In this document: one piece after another, positions 26,992 to 35,849 of the stretch
Layout: each line of letters begins with the position of its first letter
Numbering within the stretch: position 1 is the stretch's first letter
Assembly: GCA_948616985.1 (NCBI GenBank)
Contig: CAPGDO010000001.1
Location: 173,987 to 237,986, forward strand
Source of the DNA: MGBC163016 sp910588905
GTDB lineage: Bacteria; Actinomycetota; Coriobacteriia; Coriobacteriales; Eggerthellaceae
Direction: 5' to 3'
Length of the DNA: 64,000 nt
Notes under the pieces: model-generated
The model's database searches: none
What the model was told of the DNA's origin: nothing
What the model saw: only the letters and a program-made list of their open reading frames with translations
Position numbers and translations under genes: made by a program

Positions 26992-29760
26992 GTGAGCGTG
27001 GCCCGTACGAGGAAGAAAGAAGAGAAGAAGCCCGGCCGTGAGCAGGCCAAGAAGACGGCGGGGAAGACGAGCGCTCCGCTCAAGCGCCATAGGCCTGAAG
27101 CGGTAGAGGAAGAGAGTCCAGCGCTGTTGGATGATTCCACCAAGCGCGATATCGCAGGCATCTCCTGCATCGTGCTGGCTGTCATCTTCATGCTGCTGGT
27201 GGCCCTGCCCGCTGACGGTGCCCTGGTGAGCAGCATCGCTTCGGAATGGATGCATCTCATCTTCGGCGTGGGTGCCTATATGCTCCCGTTCATCCTGGCG
27301 GGCATCGGCGCTACCTTCCTCTTCCGTTCCCAACGCCAACGCGTGCCTGCCCGAGCTGCCGTGGGCCTCACCATCCTATTCATCGCGCTCCTTGGCCTCA
27401 TCGCCACCTTCACACCTACGGCTGCACTGGGGGTGGAAGATGTCCAGCTCCTCTTCCTGGAGTCCAACCTGACGAGCCATGGGGGGTATATCGGTGCCGG
27501 TTTGGCCTTCTGTCTGATAAGCCTCTTCGGCAAGCTCATCAGCGGGGTGTTCTTCGTCGGGCTCATGATCATCGGAGCGGTGATCGTCGGGTTCTCCATA
27601 TCGAAGACGCTGGAGCGCATCCGCATCAAGAAGCGCCAGCTGGCCGAGCGCCACTCAGGGGACCTGACCGGCATGCTCAGCAGCAAGCGCCTCCGGGTCC
27701 GCAAGGCCGATGACGTGCCGATGCGGGGTGAGATGCCTTACGCCCAAGATGAGCTTCCCTTCGACGAAGGGGCCAATGTCACGCGTCCCCTCGTCTTCGC
27801 CGAGATCACCCCGCCCTCAGAGGATGATCCTGCCGCACGGCGCATCCAAGCCGCTCGGGAACTCTTGGGGGATCCGACATCGGCTCCGATGCCCGGGGTA
27901 GAGGCGCCTCCTCGCTTCCAGCCTGCACCGGAAGAGGAGGAACCCGAAGAGTTCGAGAGCGCGCTCACCCAAGAGGTGTTCCACCCCCTGCCGAACTTCG
28001 ATGGCTTCGAAGAGGATGATGAGGTGGATGAAGAGGAAAAGGCGCGTCCCTTCGAGGAGACCGATTTTGCTCGGTTGAAGGGTTGGAAGGGCTCGGACAC
28101 CCTGAGGATCCCCAAGATAGACACCGGTGCTGTCAAGCTGGAAGGGCTTCCTCGGATAGAGCCCCCCTTACGGGTAGAGGAGTGGGAAGAGCCCAAGAAG
28201 CCCGAAGAGGAAGAGCAGCCACCCTCTAAGCCCAAGGAAGCTCCGAAGAAGGCCAAGGCGAAGCCCGCGGCTGCTCCGGTGGAGCGCGGTGGTTTCGTGC
28301 TGCCGGATATGTCCCTGCTGGCAGCTCCTACCAAGCCCCAGGGGAAGGGGAGGGGGTCGGCCGAGCTCCAAGAGACCGCCCATATCCTCCAGCAGACCCT
28401 GGAGGATTTCGGCATCAGCGCTCAGGTGGTGGGCTGGATAGAAGGCCCTACGGTCACGCTCTTCAAGGTGGATCTGCCTGCAGGCGTGCGCGTGAGCCGG
28501 ATCACCAACCTGAATGACGATATCGCCCTGGCCCTGGCTTCTCCGGGCGTGCGCATCTTCGCTCCCATCCCGGGCACCAACCACGTGGGCATAGAGATCC
28601 CGAACAAGGCCCGACAAACAGTGCTCCTCTCAGATGTGCTAGGGGATGCCCAGGAAGGACCGCTCCAGATAGCCATCGGCAAAGACGTTGAGGGGCGCTC
28701 CATCATCTCCGACCTGGCGCGCATGCCCCATCTGCTCATCGGCGGCACCACCGGTTCAGGCAAGTCGGTCTCCATCAACGCCATGATCATGTCCATCCTC
28801 ATGCGGGCCACTCCCGATGAGGTGCGCTTCATCATGATCGACCCGAAGCGGGTGGAGTTCACCCCCTACAACGGCATCCCTCACCTCTATGTGCCCGTGG
28901 TCACCGAACCCAAGGAGGCATCCAATGCGCTCTCCTGGGGCGTGGCTGAGATGGAGCGCAGGCTCAAGGTGTTCTCGAAGCTGGGCGTGCGCAATATCAC
29001 CCAGTACAATGACAAGGTGCGTCCGGGAGGCGTGTTGGATGCGGAAGGCCGGGAGCTGGAGTTCCTTCCCTACATCGTCATCATCATCGACGAGCTCGCA
29101 GACCTCATGATGAACGTGGGCAAGGAGGTGGAGTTCTCCATCTCCCGTATCGCTCAGCTGGCTCGCGCTGCGGGCATCCACCTCATCGTCGCCACCCAAC
29201 GGCCTTCCACCAATGTGGTCACCGGTCTCATCAAAGCGAACATCACGAATCGCATCGCCTTCAACGTGGCCTCAGGGATAGACTCCCGGGTCATCCTCGA
29301 CACGCCCGGGGCAGAGAACCTGATCGGGTTGGGAGATATGCTGCTCTCCAAGCCCGAGCTGCCGAAACCCCAGCGCATCCAGGCTTGCTTCGTATCCGAG
29401 GAAGAGATAGAGAACGTGGTGGAGTTCGTCAAGAGCCAGGGCGAACCTGAGTACCACTCTGACATCCTTCAGGTGAACCTCATCTCTTTGGGAGATTCCT
29501 CTCCTCAGGGCGGCACGGGGAGTGTGGATGATCCGCTCGTCTGGGAAGCGGCGGATATCGTCGTTTCTAGTAGAATGGGGTCAACATCGAATATCCAGCG
29601 CAGGCTCAAGGTGGGCTATGCAAGGGCGGGGCGCATCATGGACCAGCTCGAGGAGCTGGGCGTGGTGGGACCTGCGAACGGCTCGAAGCCCCGTGAGGTG
29701 CTCATGGATGAGCTGGAGCTCGAAACGTTGCGGGCGTTCGAGGAGAACGACCAAGGCTAG
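26992..29760 (+). CDS. ftsK: DNA translocase FtsK/SpoIIIE
   Basis: A protein of about 922 residues. A basic N-terminal tail is followed by four membrane helices (first near residues 45-65), a long acidic Pro/Glu linker (about 250-430), and a RecA-like motor with Walker A GGTTGSGKS at about 584-592 and Walker B IVIIIDELADLMM. A winged-helix gamma domain at the C terminus reads chromosome-polarity sequences. It pumps chromosome ends across the division septum. GTG 26992 is chosen because AAGGGGA lies at proper spacing; ATG 26989 would be too close to it. The gene follows rnj as in other actinobacteria. Confidence 0.93.
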   Translation: MSVARTRKKEEKKPGREQAKKTAGKTSAPLKRHRPEAVEEESPALLDDSTKRDIAGISCIVLAVIFMLLVALPADGALVSSIASEWMHLIFGVGAYMLPFILAGIGATFLFRSQRQRVPARAAVGLTILFIALLGLIATFTPTAALGVEDVQLLFLESNLTSHGGYIGAGLAFCLISLFGKLISGVFFVGLMIIGAVIVGFSISKTLERIRIKKRQLAERHSGDLTGMLSSKRLRVRKADDVPMRGEMPYAQDELPFDEGANVTRPLVFAEITPPSEDDPAARRIQAARELLGDPTSAPMPGVEAPPRFQPAPEEEEPEEFESALTQEVFHPLPNFDGFEEDDEVDEEEKARPFEETDFARLKGWKGSDTLRIPKIDTGAVKLEGLPRIEPPLRVEEWEEPKKPEEEEQPPSKPKEAPKKAKAKPAAAPVERGGFVLPDMSLLAAPTKPQGKGRGSAELQETAHILQQTLEDFGISAQVVGWIEGPTVTLFKVDLPAGVRVSRITNLNDDIALALASPGVRIFAPIPGTNHVGIEIPNKARQTVLLSDVLGDAQEGPLQIAIGKDVEGRSIISDLARMPHLLIGGTTGSGKSVSINAMIMSILMRATPDEVRFIMIDPKRVEFTPYNGIPHLYVPVVTEPKEASNALSWGVAEMERRLKVFSKLGVRNITQYNDKVRPGGVLDAEGRELEFLPYIVIIIDELADLMMNVGKEVEFSISRIAQLARAAGIHLIVATQRPSTNVVTGLIKANITNRIAFNVASGIDSRVILDTPGAENLIGLGDMLLSKPELPKPQRIQACFVSEEEIENVVEFVKSQGEPEYHSDILQVNLISLGDSSPQGGTGSVDDPLVWEAADIVVSSRMGSTSNIQRRLKVGYARAGRIMDQLEELGVVGPANGSKPREVLMDELELETLRAFEENDQG

Positions 29761-29786
29761 GGTTCGAGCCCAAGGGTAAGGGGAGC

Positions 29787-30959
29787 ATGGCAGAGGGCAG
29801 GTCATATGGGGATCGGTTGCGAGACGCCCGGGAGCGCCAGGGGATAGACCTCGTCTCCATGGCCCGGGCTCTGCATATCCGCCCTGATATCGTCCGTGCC
29901 ATAGAATCCGCTGACTTCCGCAAGATGCCCGCCCACGGCTATTCCAAGAACATGGTCAGGGCCTATGCTCGCAAGGTGGGGCTCGACGAAGAGGCCATCA
30001 GCAGCCAGTACCTCGCTGAGCGGGAGCAGGGGGAGAGCGGGGGCGCTCAAAGGAGTCGGCGGCCCAGTCGCAGCGATCGTCCTGCTCCTGCCCGCAGCCG
30101 CTCCATCTCCCTTGACGATGCGGGTCGGGATCGCCGGGCTCGGACGGAGCGCGGGCATACCACGTCCTTCGATGCCTCTCGGCGCCTTCCTCGGGAGCGG
30201 TCTCAAGCCCTCCCGGATGCTCCGCGCGGCTCCCGTCGCTCGAAGGCGTCTTTTCCTGGCGGCTTTCCCTCCTTCGGCAGCTCCTCCCATCGCGATGCCC
30301 GCGTGGGACACTCCTTCATCCAGGCTGACATGGCCTCAGGATTGGGCGGTCAGAGCCACCCTTCACGGGGGTCGTCCTTCAGCTTGGCGGGCCTGAATCT
30401 CCCCGTCGTCCTTGGTGTCGTGGTGGCAGCCGTGGTGCTCATCATCGTGGCTGTGGTGCTCTTCAATGGGGGCAAGCAATCCGTTGATGATGTCCCCGAT
30501 ATCCCCATCTCCGGCCTCACGGATACCTCTGATGCCAACGGCAGCGTACCTGCTCCCGTTGAGACGGCGCCCACCAGCGCCATCTTCTCCTTCAGCGTTG
30601 CTGACGGCCAGGAATCCTGGGTCCAGGTCTATATGGATGGGAACAAGACGCCGGTCTATGCGGCTGTGGCCGAGGGACCCTTCTCCCAAGATTTCGAAGT
30701 GACGGGAACGCTCACCTTCGAGACGGCTAACATCACGCCCATCACGCTCACCCTTGATGGCGAAGAGGTCAAGGCCTCGCCTGCGAAGACAGGCACTAAC
30801 TACACCTACGTCGTGGATTTCCCGGCCATCCTCGCCCAATGGAAGCAGGAGCATGACAGCGGGGATGATGATGCCAGCTCCTCCAGCGCTGCTTCCTCCT
30901 CTGACGCTTCCAGCGCAGCCGCGTCCGGTAACAGTTCATCTTCTGCTCGCGCAAGCTAG
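29787..30959 (+). CDS. RodZ-like HTH membrane protein (HTH_25/DUF4115)
   Basis: A 390-residue protein. An N-terminal Cro/C1-type helix-turn-helix (about 5-75; YGDRLRDARERQGIDLVSMA, then ALHIRPDIVRAIESADF) is followed by an Arg/Ser-rich cytoplasmic linker and one membrane helix (LPVVLGVVVAAVVLIIVAVVLF). An extracellular DUF4115-like beta domain (FSVADGQESWVQVYMDG) and a Ser/Ala/Asp tail complete the protein. This is the RodZ layout; RodZ links the cell-wall elongation machinery to the cytoskeleton. A role in envelope or shape control is inferred; no mreB is nearby. AAGGGGAG precedes the ATG. Confidence 0.85.
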   Translation: MAEGRSYGDRLRDARERQGIDLVSMARALHIRPDIVRAIESADFRKMPAHGYSKNMVRAYARKVGLDEEAISSQYLAEREQGESGGAQRSRRPSRSDRPAPARSRSISLDDAGRDRRARTERGHTTSFDASRRLPRERSQALPDAPRGSRRSKASFPGGFPSFGSSSHRDARVGHSFIQADMASGLGGQSHPSRGSSFSLAGLNLPVVLGVVVAAVVLIIVAVVLFNGGKQSVDDVPDIPISGLTDTSDANGSVPAPVETAPTSAIFSFSVADGQESWVQVYMDGNKTPVYAAVAEGPFSQDFEVTGTLTFETANITPITLTLDGEEVKASPAKTGTNYTYVVDFPAILAQWKQEHDSGDDDASSSSAASSSDASSAAASGNSSSSARAS

Positions 30960-30992
30960 CGTCGTTCTGGTTAAATCTTCGGTAATGCATTC

Positions 30993-31010
30993 GGTGCGTA
31001 TGGGCGCACC
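30993..31010 (+). terminator. Short stem-loop between the RodZ-like gene and yajQ
   Basis: GGTGCG (30993-30998) and CGCACC (31005-31010) form a 6-bp stem with a 6-base loop and no T-run. It may be a weak terminator or part of the yajQ leader. Confidence 0.3.
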
Positions 31011-31030
31011 ATCGAGAGAAAGGATCACCC

Positions 31031-31528
31031 ATGGCGAAAGAATGCAGCTTCGATATCGTCTCCCAGGTGGATATGCAAGAGGTCGACAATGCCTATCAGC
31101 AGGCAGCCAAGGAGCTGAAGCAGCGCTATGACCTCAAAGATGCCGATGTGGATATGATGCTCGATAAGCAGAAGCATGAGATCACCCTCGTTGCTCCCTC
31201 TGATTTCGTCTGCAGCCAGGTCATGGATATCTTGAGCAGCAAGTTCGTGAAGCGGGGGATAGATCTGGGCGCGGTGCGCTGGTCTGATCCCCAGAGCGTC
31301 TCGGGCGGCAAGGTCAAGCGCGAGGCCTCCATCGTGAGCGGCATAGACAAGGATACGCTCGGCAAGATCAACAAGGATCTCAAGGGCCTGAAGATGAAGA
31401 TCAAGACCCAGGTAGAAGGGGATAAGATCCGCGTTTCCTCCCAGTCCCGCGATACGCTCCAGGATGTGATCGCTCATCTCAAAGCGGCGGATTTCGGGCA
31501 ACCTCTTCAGTACGTCAACTACCGCTAG
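31031..31528 (+). CDS. yajQ: YajQ family nucleotide-binding protein (UPF0234)
   Basis: A 165-residue two-domain ferredoxin-like protein. Family sequence is clear: FDIVSQVDMQEVDNAYQQA, QRYDLKDADVDM, GAVRWSDPQSVSGGKVKRE and KAADFGQPLQYVNYR at the end. YajQ members bind nucleic acids or GTP, and some bind cyclic di-GMP; the role in this organism is unknown. AAAGG lies seven bases before the ATG. rimO follows within a few bases. Confidence 0.93.
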   Translation: MAKECSFDIVSQVDMQEVDNAYQQAAKELKQRYDLKDADVDMMLDKQKHEITLVAPSDFVCSQVMDILSSKFVKRGIDLGAVRWSDPQSVSGGKVKREASIVSGIDKDTLGKINKDLKGLKMKIKTQVEGDKIRVSSQSRDTLQDVIAHLKAADFGQPLQYVNYR

Positions 31529-31538
31529 CTTGAGATCC

Positions 31539-32816
31539 ATGCCCCAGGTCTTCTTCGAAACCCTCGGGTGCGCCAAGAACGAGGTAGACAGCCGGGATAT
31601 GGCTGATCGCCTGCACCAGGCAGGGTTCACCGTGACCGATGAGCTTGATGAGAGCGATGTGGCCATTGTGAACACGTGCTCGTTCATCCGTGCAGCCACG
31701 GAAGAGAGCATCGATGCGGTATTGGATATCGCCAGTCTGGATGAGGGGGTTGCTAAGCGGCCCCTCATCCTCTGTGGATGCATGGCCTCTCGCTATGGGG
31801 CCGATCTGGCAGAGGCGCTCCCAGAGGCTGACCGCTTCGTTCCCTGCAGCCAGGAGGACGATATCGTCGCAGTGGTCTGCGAGGCTCTCGGGATCCCGGT
31901 CCCTACCGGTCAGGCCGCAACGGCCGCCCCGGCACCCGTTTGGGCCTACCTCAAGATATCCGACGGTTGCGATCGTTGGTGCTCCTTCTGCACCATCCCC
32001 CTGATCCGCGGCCGGTACCACAGCTTCCCGCAGGAGCGCATCTTGGGAGAAGCCCAAGACCTAGCCCGGCGGGGGACGAAGGAGATCGTGCTCATCGGTC
32101 AGGATACGGGTATCTGGGGTCAAGACCTCGAGGGTGACCAAGACATCGCTTGGCTCCTCGAGCAACTTGCTGAGAAGCTTCCCATGGTCCGGTTCCGTCT
32201 CATGTACACCGAACCTGAAGGGGTGACCGATCGCCTGTTGGCCGTCATGGCTGCCCATCCCAATATCTGCCCCTATCTGGATATCCCGCTCCAGCACGTG
32301 AACCCTCGCATCCTGAGCGCCATGCACCGCAAAGGCTCAGCCGAGGGCTTCCGAAGGCTGATAGAGCGGGTGCATGAGGTACTGCCGGACGTCACCCTCA
32401 GGACCACCCTCATGACCGGTTTCCCTGGAGAGACCGAAGAGGATTTCGAGGAGCTGCTCTCCTTCGTAGAGGAGGGGCTCTTCCATTACGTAGGTGTCTT
32501 CGCCTATTCTCCTGAAGAGGGCACTCGAGCGGCCGAGCTGCCAGACCAGGTGCCGGAAGAGGTCAAGCAGATGCGCGCTCGGGAACTGAGGGATCTGGCG
32601 GATAGCGTGAGTTCCTCCCTCATATCCCAGCGAGTCGGGAGCACGCAAGAGGTTCTGGTGGAGGGGGCTGAGGAGGACGGCCAGCTCTTCGGTCGGGCAG
32701 CCTGCCAAGCCCCAGAGGTGGATGGCATCACGTTCCTTGATAGAGGAGCTGTGGGTGATGTCCTGAGCGTCTGCATCAGCGATACCCTTCTCTATGACAT
32801 GGAAGGGGAAGTCTAA
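31539..32816 (+). CDS. rimO: Ribosomal protein S12 methylthiotransferase RimO
   Basis: A protein of about 425 residues, a radical SAM methylthiotransferase that modifies an aspartate of ribosomal protein S12. The UPF0004 cysteines are in ETLGCAKNEVDS, NTCSFIR and LCGCMASR. The radical SAM motif is DGCDRWCSFC, and RGRYHSFP is RimO-specific in style. A TRAM domain ends the protein. ATG 31539 is preferred to TTG 31530. The stop codon directly abuts the GTG start of the next gene. Confidence 0.93.
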   Translation: MPQVFFETLGCAKNEVDSRDMADRLHQAGFTVTDELDESDVAIVNTCSFIRAATEESIDAVLDIASLDEGVAKRPLILCGCMASRYGADLAEALPEADRFVPCSQEDDIVAVVCEALGIPVPTGQAATAAPAPVWAYLKISDGCDRWCSFCTIPLIRGRYHSFPQERILGEAQDLARRGTKEIVLIGQDTGIWGQDLEGDQDIAWLLEQLAEKLPMVRFRLMYTEPEGVTDRLLAVMAAHPNICPYLDIPLQHVNPRILSAMHRKGSAEGFRRLIERVHEVLPDVTLRTTLMTGFPGETEEDFEELLSFVEEGLFHYVGVFAYSPEEGTRAAELPDQVPEEVKQMRARELRDLADSVSSSLISQRVGSTQEVLVEGAEEDGQLFGRAACQAPEVDGITFLDRGAVGDVLSVCISDTLLYDMEGEV

Positions 32817-33974
32817 GTGAGTGCGAAGCAGCCCGCTCCGGGCCTCTGGACTCCCGCAAATGTGGTCACGGTGATCAGGATCTGCCTGGTCCCCGTTTTC
32901 GTGGTGGCGCTCCTGAGCCCCTGGCCTCACTGGTTCGGATTGGCCCATCTGATAGACGATCAGATCAAGTCCTTCTTGGCGGTCATCCTGTTCATCATCA
33001 TCTCCTGTACGGATTGGGTGGACGGATATCTGGCCCGCAGTCGCCAGGAGGTGACCGACTTCGGCAAGTTCATGGACCCGTTGGCGGATAAGATCCTCGT
33101 CTCTGCTGCCCTTCTGGCGCTCATAGAGCTCCAAGTGCTCCCTTCTTGGCCGGTGCTCATCATCTTAGCCCGAGAGTTCATCGTGTCTGGCGTACGGATG
33201 ATGGCGGCTTCCAAGGGCGTGGTCATCGCAGCCAGTTGGTACGGCAAGGTGAAGACGGTGCTCCAGATCGTGGCTATCGTTCTGTTCTTGTTGAAGGACA
33301 CCATCCATTCGCCCTATACGGCCCCATCTCTCCATGATCCTTTGTATCTCTGCTCTTGGGCTGTGATGATCGCCGCTCTCTTCTTCACGGTGCTCTCTAT
33401 GGTGGATTACCTCTCGAAGGCTTGGCCCTTGATCGTCTCTGCCACCAAAGAGGATGAGAGCCCTGCTGATGCAGGGATGTCGTCTCTGGAGGAGCAGGCT
33501 GCCGCTTTGGCGGAAGAGGTGGTGCACCTCTCTGTGGATCGCCGTTGCACGATATCCACCGCCGAGAGCCTCACGGGGGGCATGATATCCACCTTCCTCA
33601 CCTCTGTTCCAGGGAGCTCTGCAGCCGTCCTGGGTGGGGTGGTGAGCTATGCCCTCTCGGTCAAGGAGCATCTCCTGGATGTCGACGGAGACCTCTTGGC
33701 GCGGGAGGGGGCGGTGGACGGCCAAGTGGCACGGGAGATGGCCCGGGGTGCTGCGGCCTGTACCGGCTCTGATATCGCCGTTGCCGTCACGGGTATCGCG
33801 GGACCGGGGGGAGCTGAGCCGGGGAAGCCGGTAGGGTGCGTCTTCATCGGATACTGGTGCCAGGGCGAAGAAGGGTCCCAGCAAGAGCTCTTCACGGGGA
33901 CGCGGGAGGAGATCCGTCTCAAGACGACGCTCAAAGCTCTAGAGATCCTGAAGGATCTGATAGAGAACCGATGA
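32817..33974 (+). CDS. PgsA-CinA fusion: phosphatidylglycerophosphate synthase with C-terminal NMN amidohydrolase-like domain
   Basis: One uninterrupted 385-residue frame holds two enzymes that are normally separate. Residues 1 to about 205 are a multi-span CDP-alcohol phosphotransferase of the PgsA type, with D66, D69, D87 and D91 of the DxxDGxxAR...G...DxxxD motif, making phosphatidylglycerophosphate. After a linker rich in acidic residues (about 206-222), residues 224-385 are a CinA C-terminal domain (PncC, deamidating NMN) with AESLTGG and the expected Ser, Tyr and Lys in PGSSAAVLGGVVSY and SVKEHLL. The CinA N-terminal domain is absent. Gene order pgsA-cinA-recA is ancestral in Firmicutes, so the fusion likely arose by loss of the intervening stop. 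GTG 32817 abuts rimO. Confidence 0.9.
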   Translation: MSAKQPAPGLWTPANVVTVIRICLVPVFVVALLSPWPHWFGLAHLIDDQIKSFLAVILFIIISCTDWVDGYLARSRQEVTDFGKFMDPLADKILVSAALLALIELQVLPSWPVLIILAREFIVSGVRMMAASKGVVIAASWYGKVKTVLQIVAIVLFLLKDTIHSPYTAPSLHDPLYLCSWAVMIAALFFTVLSMVDYLSKAWPLIVSATKEDESPADAGMSSLEEQAAALAEEVVHLSVDRRCTISTAESLTGGMISTFLTSVPGSSAAVLGGVVSYALSVKEHLLDVDGDLLAREGAVDGQVAREMARGAAACTGSDIAVAVTGIAGPGGAEPGKPVGCVFIGYWCQGEEGSQQELFTGTREEIRLKTTLKALEILKDLIENR

Positions 33975-34007
33975 CGGCGGTAGCGTGATCTTGGGCCAAA
34001 AGCGTCA

Positions 34008-34099
34008 GATCCCTGGTGGGATCCGAGCGGATCGGTTGCTGATCTGCGTGCGATCCTTGACGGGGATCCGATGGATGGCTGACACGGATAGGTTAGATC
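34008..34099. repeat. GATC-rich phased block upstream of recA
   Basis: GATC occurs at 34008, 34020, 34030, 34041, 34052, 34065 and 34096, with another at 33987. The central spacings are 12, 10, 11, 11 and 13 bases, close to one DNA helical turn. The block lies in the 249-base gap between the PgsA-CinA fusion and recA, upstream of the recA promoter. No gene is visible in the gap. Confidence 0.5.
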
Positions 34100-34152
34100 C
34101 TCTGGTTAGCATTGTCTGAGAGACGTTGACCGTACCGATTTTCGAACCCTTC

Positions 34153-34180
34153 TTGACTTGCAAACATCTGTTCGTATAAT
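34153..34180 (+). promoter_or_regulatory. recA promoter with LexA (SOS) box in the spacer
   Basis: -35 TTGACT at 34153-34158, 16-base spacer, -10 TATAAT at 34175-34180. The spacer contains CAAACATCTGTTCG (34161-34174), which fits the Gram-positive SOS box core (A/G)AAC-N4-GTTC. LexA bound here would block polymerase directly, giving DNA-damage induction of recA-recX. Confidence 0.85.
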
Positions 34181-34223
34181 AAGGATATCGGTCAAAGGGA
34201 ATACAAACAGACAAGGAGCACCG

Positions 34224-35261
34224 ATGAACCTCTCCCGGGATGAGCTTTTGAGATCCACCACTGATCAGATCCATAAGAAGTTCGGCAAAGGCTCCATCAT
34301 GAAGTTGGGCGAGAGCGATGCTGATCTGAATATCGCCGCTATCCCCACGGGTGCGCTCCCCTTGGATGTCTCCTTGGGCATCGGGGGCGTGCCGAAGGGC
34401 CGCATCGTTGAGATCTATGGTCCTGAGTCCAGCGGTAAGACCACCCTTGCGCTCCAGATCCTGGCGGAGTGCCAGGCCCAGGACGGCATCGTGGCCTTCA
34501 TAGACGCAGAGCATGCTTTGGATCCGGTCTATGCAGCCAAGTTGGGGGTGGATATAGACGAGGTGCTCATCTCCCAACCGGACACAGGGGAACAGGCTCT
34601 TGAGATCTGCGATATGCTCGTGCGCTCCGGGGCCGTTGACTGCGTCGTCGTAGACTCCGTGGCCGCTTTGGTCCCCCGGGCTGAGATCGAAGGGGAGATG
34701 GGGGATACCACCGTGGGCCTCCAGGCGCGCCTCATGTCCCAAGCGCTCCGCAAGCTGGCCGGGTCCCTCTCCAAGTCCAACACCACGTGCATATTCATCA
34801 ATCAGCTCCGTGAGAAGATCGGCGTCATGTTCGGCTCACCTGAGACCACCACAGGCGGTCGGGCGCTCAAGTTTTTCTCCAGCGTTCGCATCGATATCCG
34901 CCGGATAGAATCCATCAAGGTCAATGGGGAAGTAGTGGGCAATCGGGTCCGCGCTAAGATCGTCAAGAACAAGGTGGCCCCTCCCTTCCGTCAGGCCGAA
35001 TTCGATCTCATGTTCGGTGAGGGCATCTCCAAGGAAGGGTGCATCATAGACATGGCTGTTGATTGCGGTGTGGCCAAGAAGAGCGGTGCTTGGTATACCT
35101 ATGAGGATGAGAAGCTCGGCCAGGGCAGGGAAGCTGCCAAGGCAACGTTGAAGGAGAACCCTGACATCCGGGATGAGATCGAAGCCAAGGTGCGTCAGCA
35201 CTACAACATCCCTGGAGCCGGTGCTGATCCCGTCATCCCTGCGAATGAGAGCGTCGCATGA
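34224..35261 (+). CDS. recA: Recombinase RecA
   Basis: A 345-residue ATP-dependent strand-exchange protein and LexA co-protease. Walker A GPESSGKT spans 66-73; MAW-type IYGPESSGKTT and the L2-region sequence INQLREKIGVMFGSPETTTGG are intact. ATG 34224 has AAGGAG six bases upstream. It is controlled by a promoter carrying an SOS box and is followed by recX in an ATGA overlap. Confidence 0.98.
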   Translation: MNLSRDELLRSTTDQIHKKFGKGSIMKLGESDADLNIAAIPTGALPLDVSLGIGGVPKGRIVEIYGPESSGKTTLALQILAECQAQDGIVAFIDAEHALDPVYAAKLGVDIDEVLISQPDTGEQALEICDMLVRSGAVDCVVVDSVAALVPRAEIEGEMGDTTVGLQARLMSQALRKLAGSLSKSNTTCIFINQLREKIGVMFGSPETTTGGRALKFFSSVRIDIRRIESIKVNGEVVGNRVRAKIVKNKVAPPFRQAEFDLMFGEGISKEGCIIDMAVDCGVAKKSGAWYTYEDEKLGQGREAAKATLKENPDIRDEIEAKVRQHYNIPGAGADPVIPANESVA

Positions 35262-35779
35262 CCTACGAGGAGGGCTTCTCAGCCCCTGAGCCTCTCCAGC
35301 TGCCCCATGAGGAGCAGGTGCGAAGGGCCTATGATCTGATCCTCCGTTTTGCCAGTGCCCGTGAGGTATCAAGCGCCAAGATGACAGCGAAGTTGTCCAG
35401 GAAGGGCTTCTCCTCTCAGGCTATAGCAGAGGCATTGGACAGTGCTCAGCGGATAGGTGCCGTAGACGATGTCCGCTATTGCAACTGCCTCATCCGTACC
35501 ACCCTCAGCCAAGGCAAAGGGCTCTCCTTTGCCTTGAGGGAAGTGGAGAGCCTTGGGCTGATTCCTGAGGATCTGGAAGCCTTCCAGGCATTCCAGGAAG
35601 ATGAGGAAGCGGGGATGCTGGATAGAGCCCTAGATCTTCTGCGTCGCCATCCCACTCGGTCCAAGAATGTTCGCGGAGCCGCCTATAAGAAGCTCATCGC
35701 GGCGGGGTATTCTCCTGACATAGCTTCTGATGCCTCTTCAGCCTATGCCAAAGAGGCTCATCTTGCCGCTGGTCACTGA
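35258..35779 (+). CDS. recX: Regulatory protein RecX
   Basis: A 173-residue, largely helical protein with the tandem three-helix repeats of RecX (RRAYDLILRFASAREVSSAKM; SRKGFSSQAIAEALDSAQR; LRRHPTRSKNVRGAAYKKLI). RecX caps or disassembles RecA filaments. The four-base overlap with recA keeps their expression proportional and places recX in the SOS regulon. Confidence 0.88.
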   Translation: MTYEEGFSAPEPLQLPHEEQVRRAYDLILRFASAREVSSAKMTAKLSRKGFSSQAIAEALDSAQRIGAVDDVRYCNCLIRTTLSQGKGLSFALREVESLGLIPEDLEAFQAFQEDEEAGMLDRALDLLRRHPTRSKNVRGAAYKKLIAAGYSPDIASDASSAYAKEAHLAAGH

Positions 35780-35834
35780 ATCAGTGTCCGTTGCGTGCAG
35801 GATCCATGATACGGATGTACGGTAGGGGAGGCTT

Positions 35835-35843
35835 TGCTATAAT
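35835..35843 (+). promoter_or_regulatory. Extended -10 promoter downstream of recX
   Basis: TGCTATAAT at 35835-35843 is a perfect extended -10. The -35 region (ATGTAC at 17-base spacing) is poor. Transcription should begin near 35850 and run into the terminator at 35926-35953. Confidence 0.7.
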
Positions 35844-35849
35844 CTGGCC

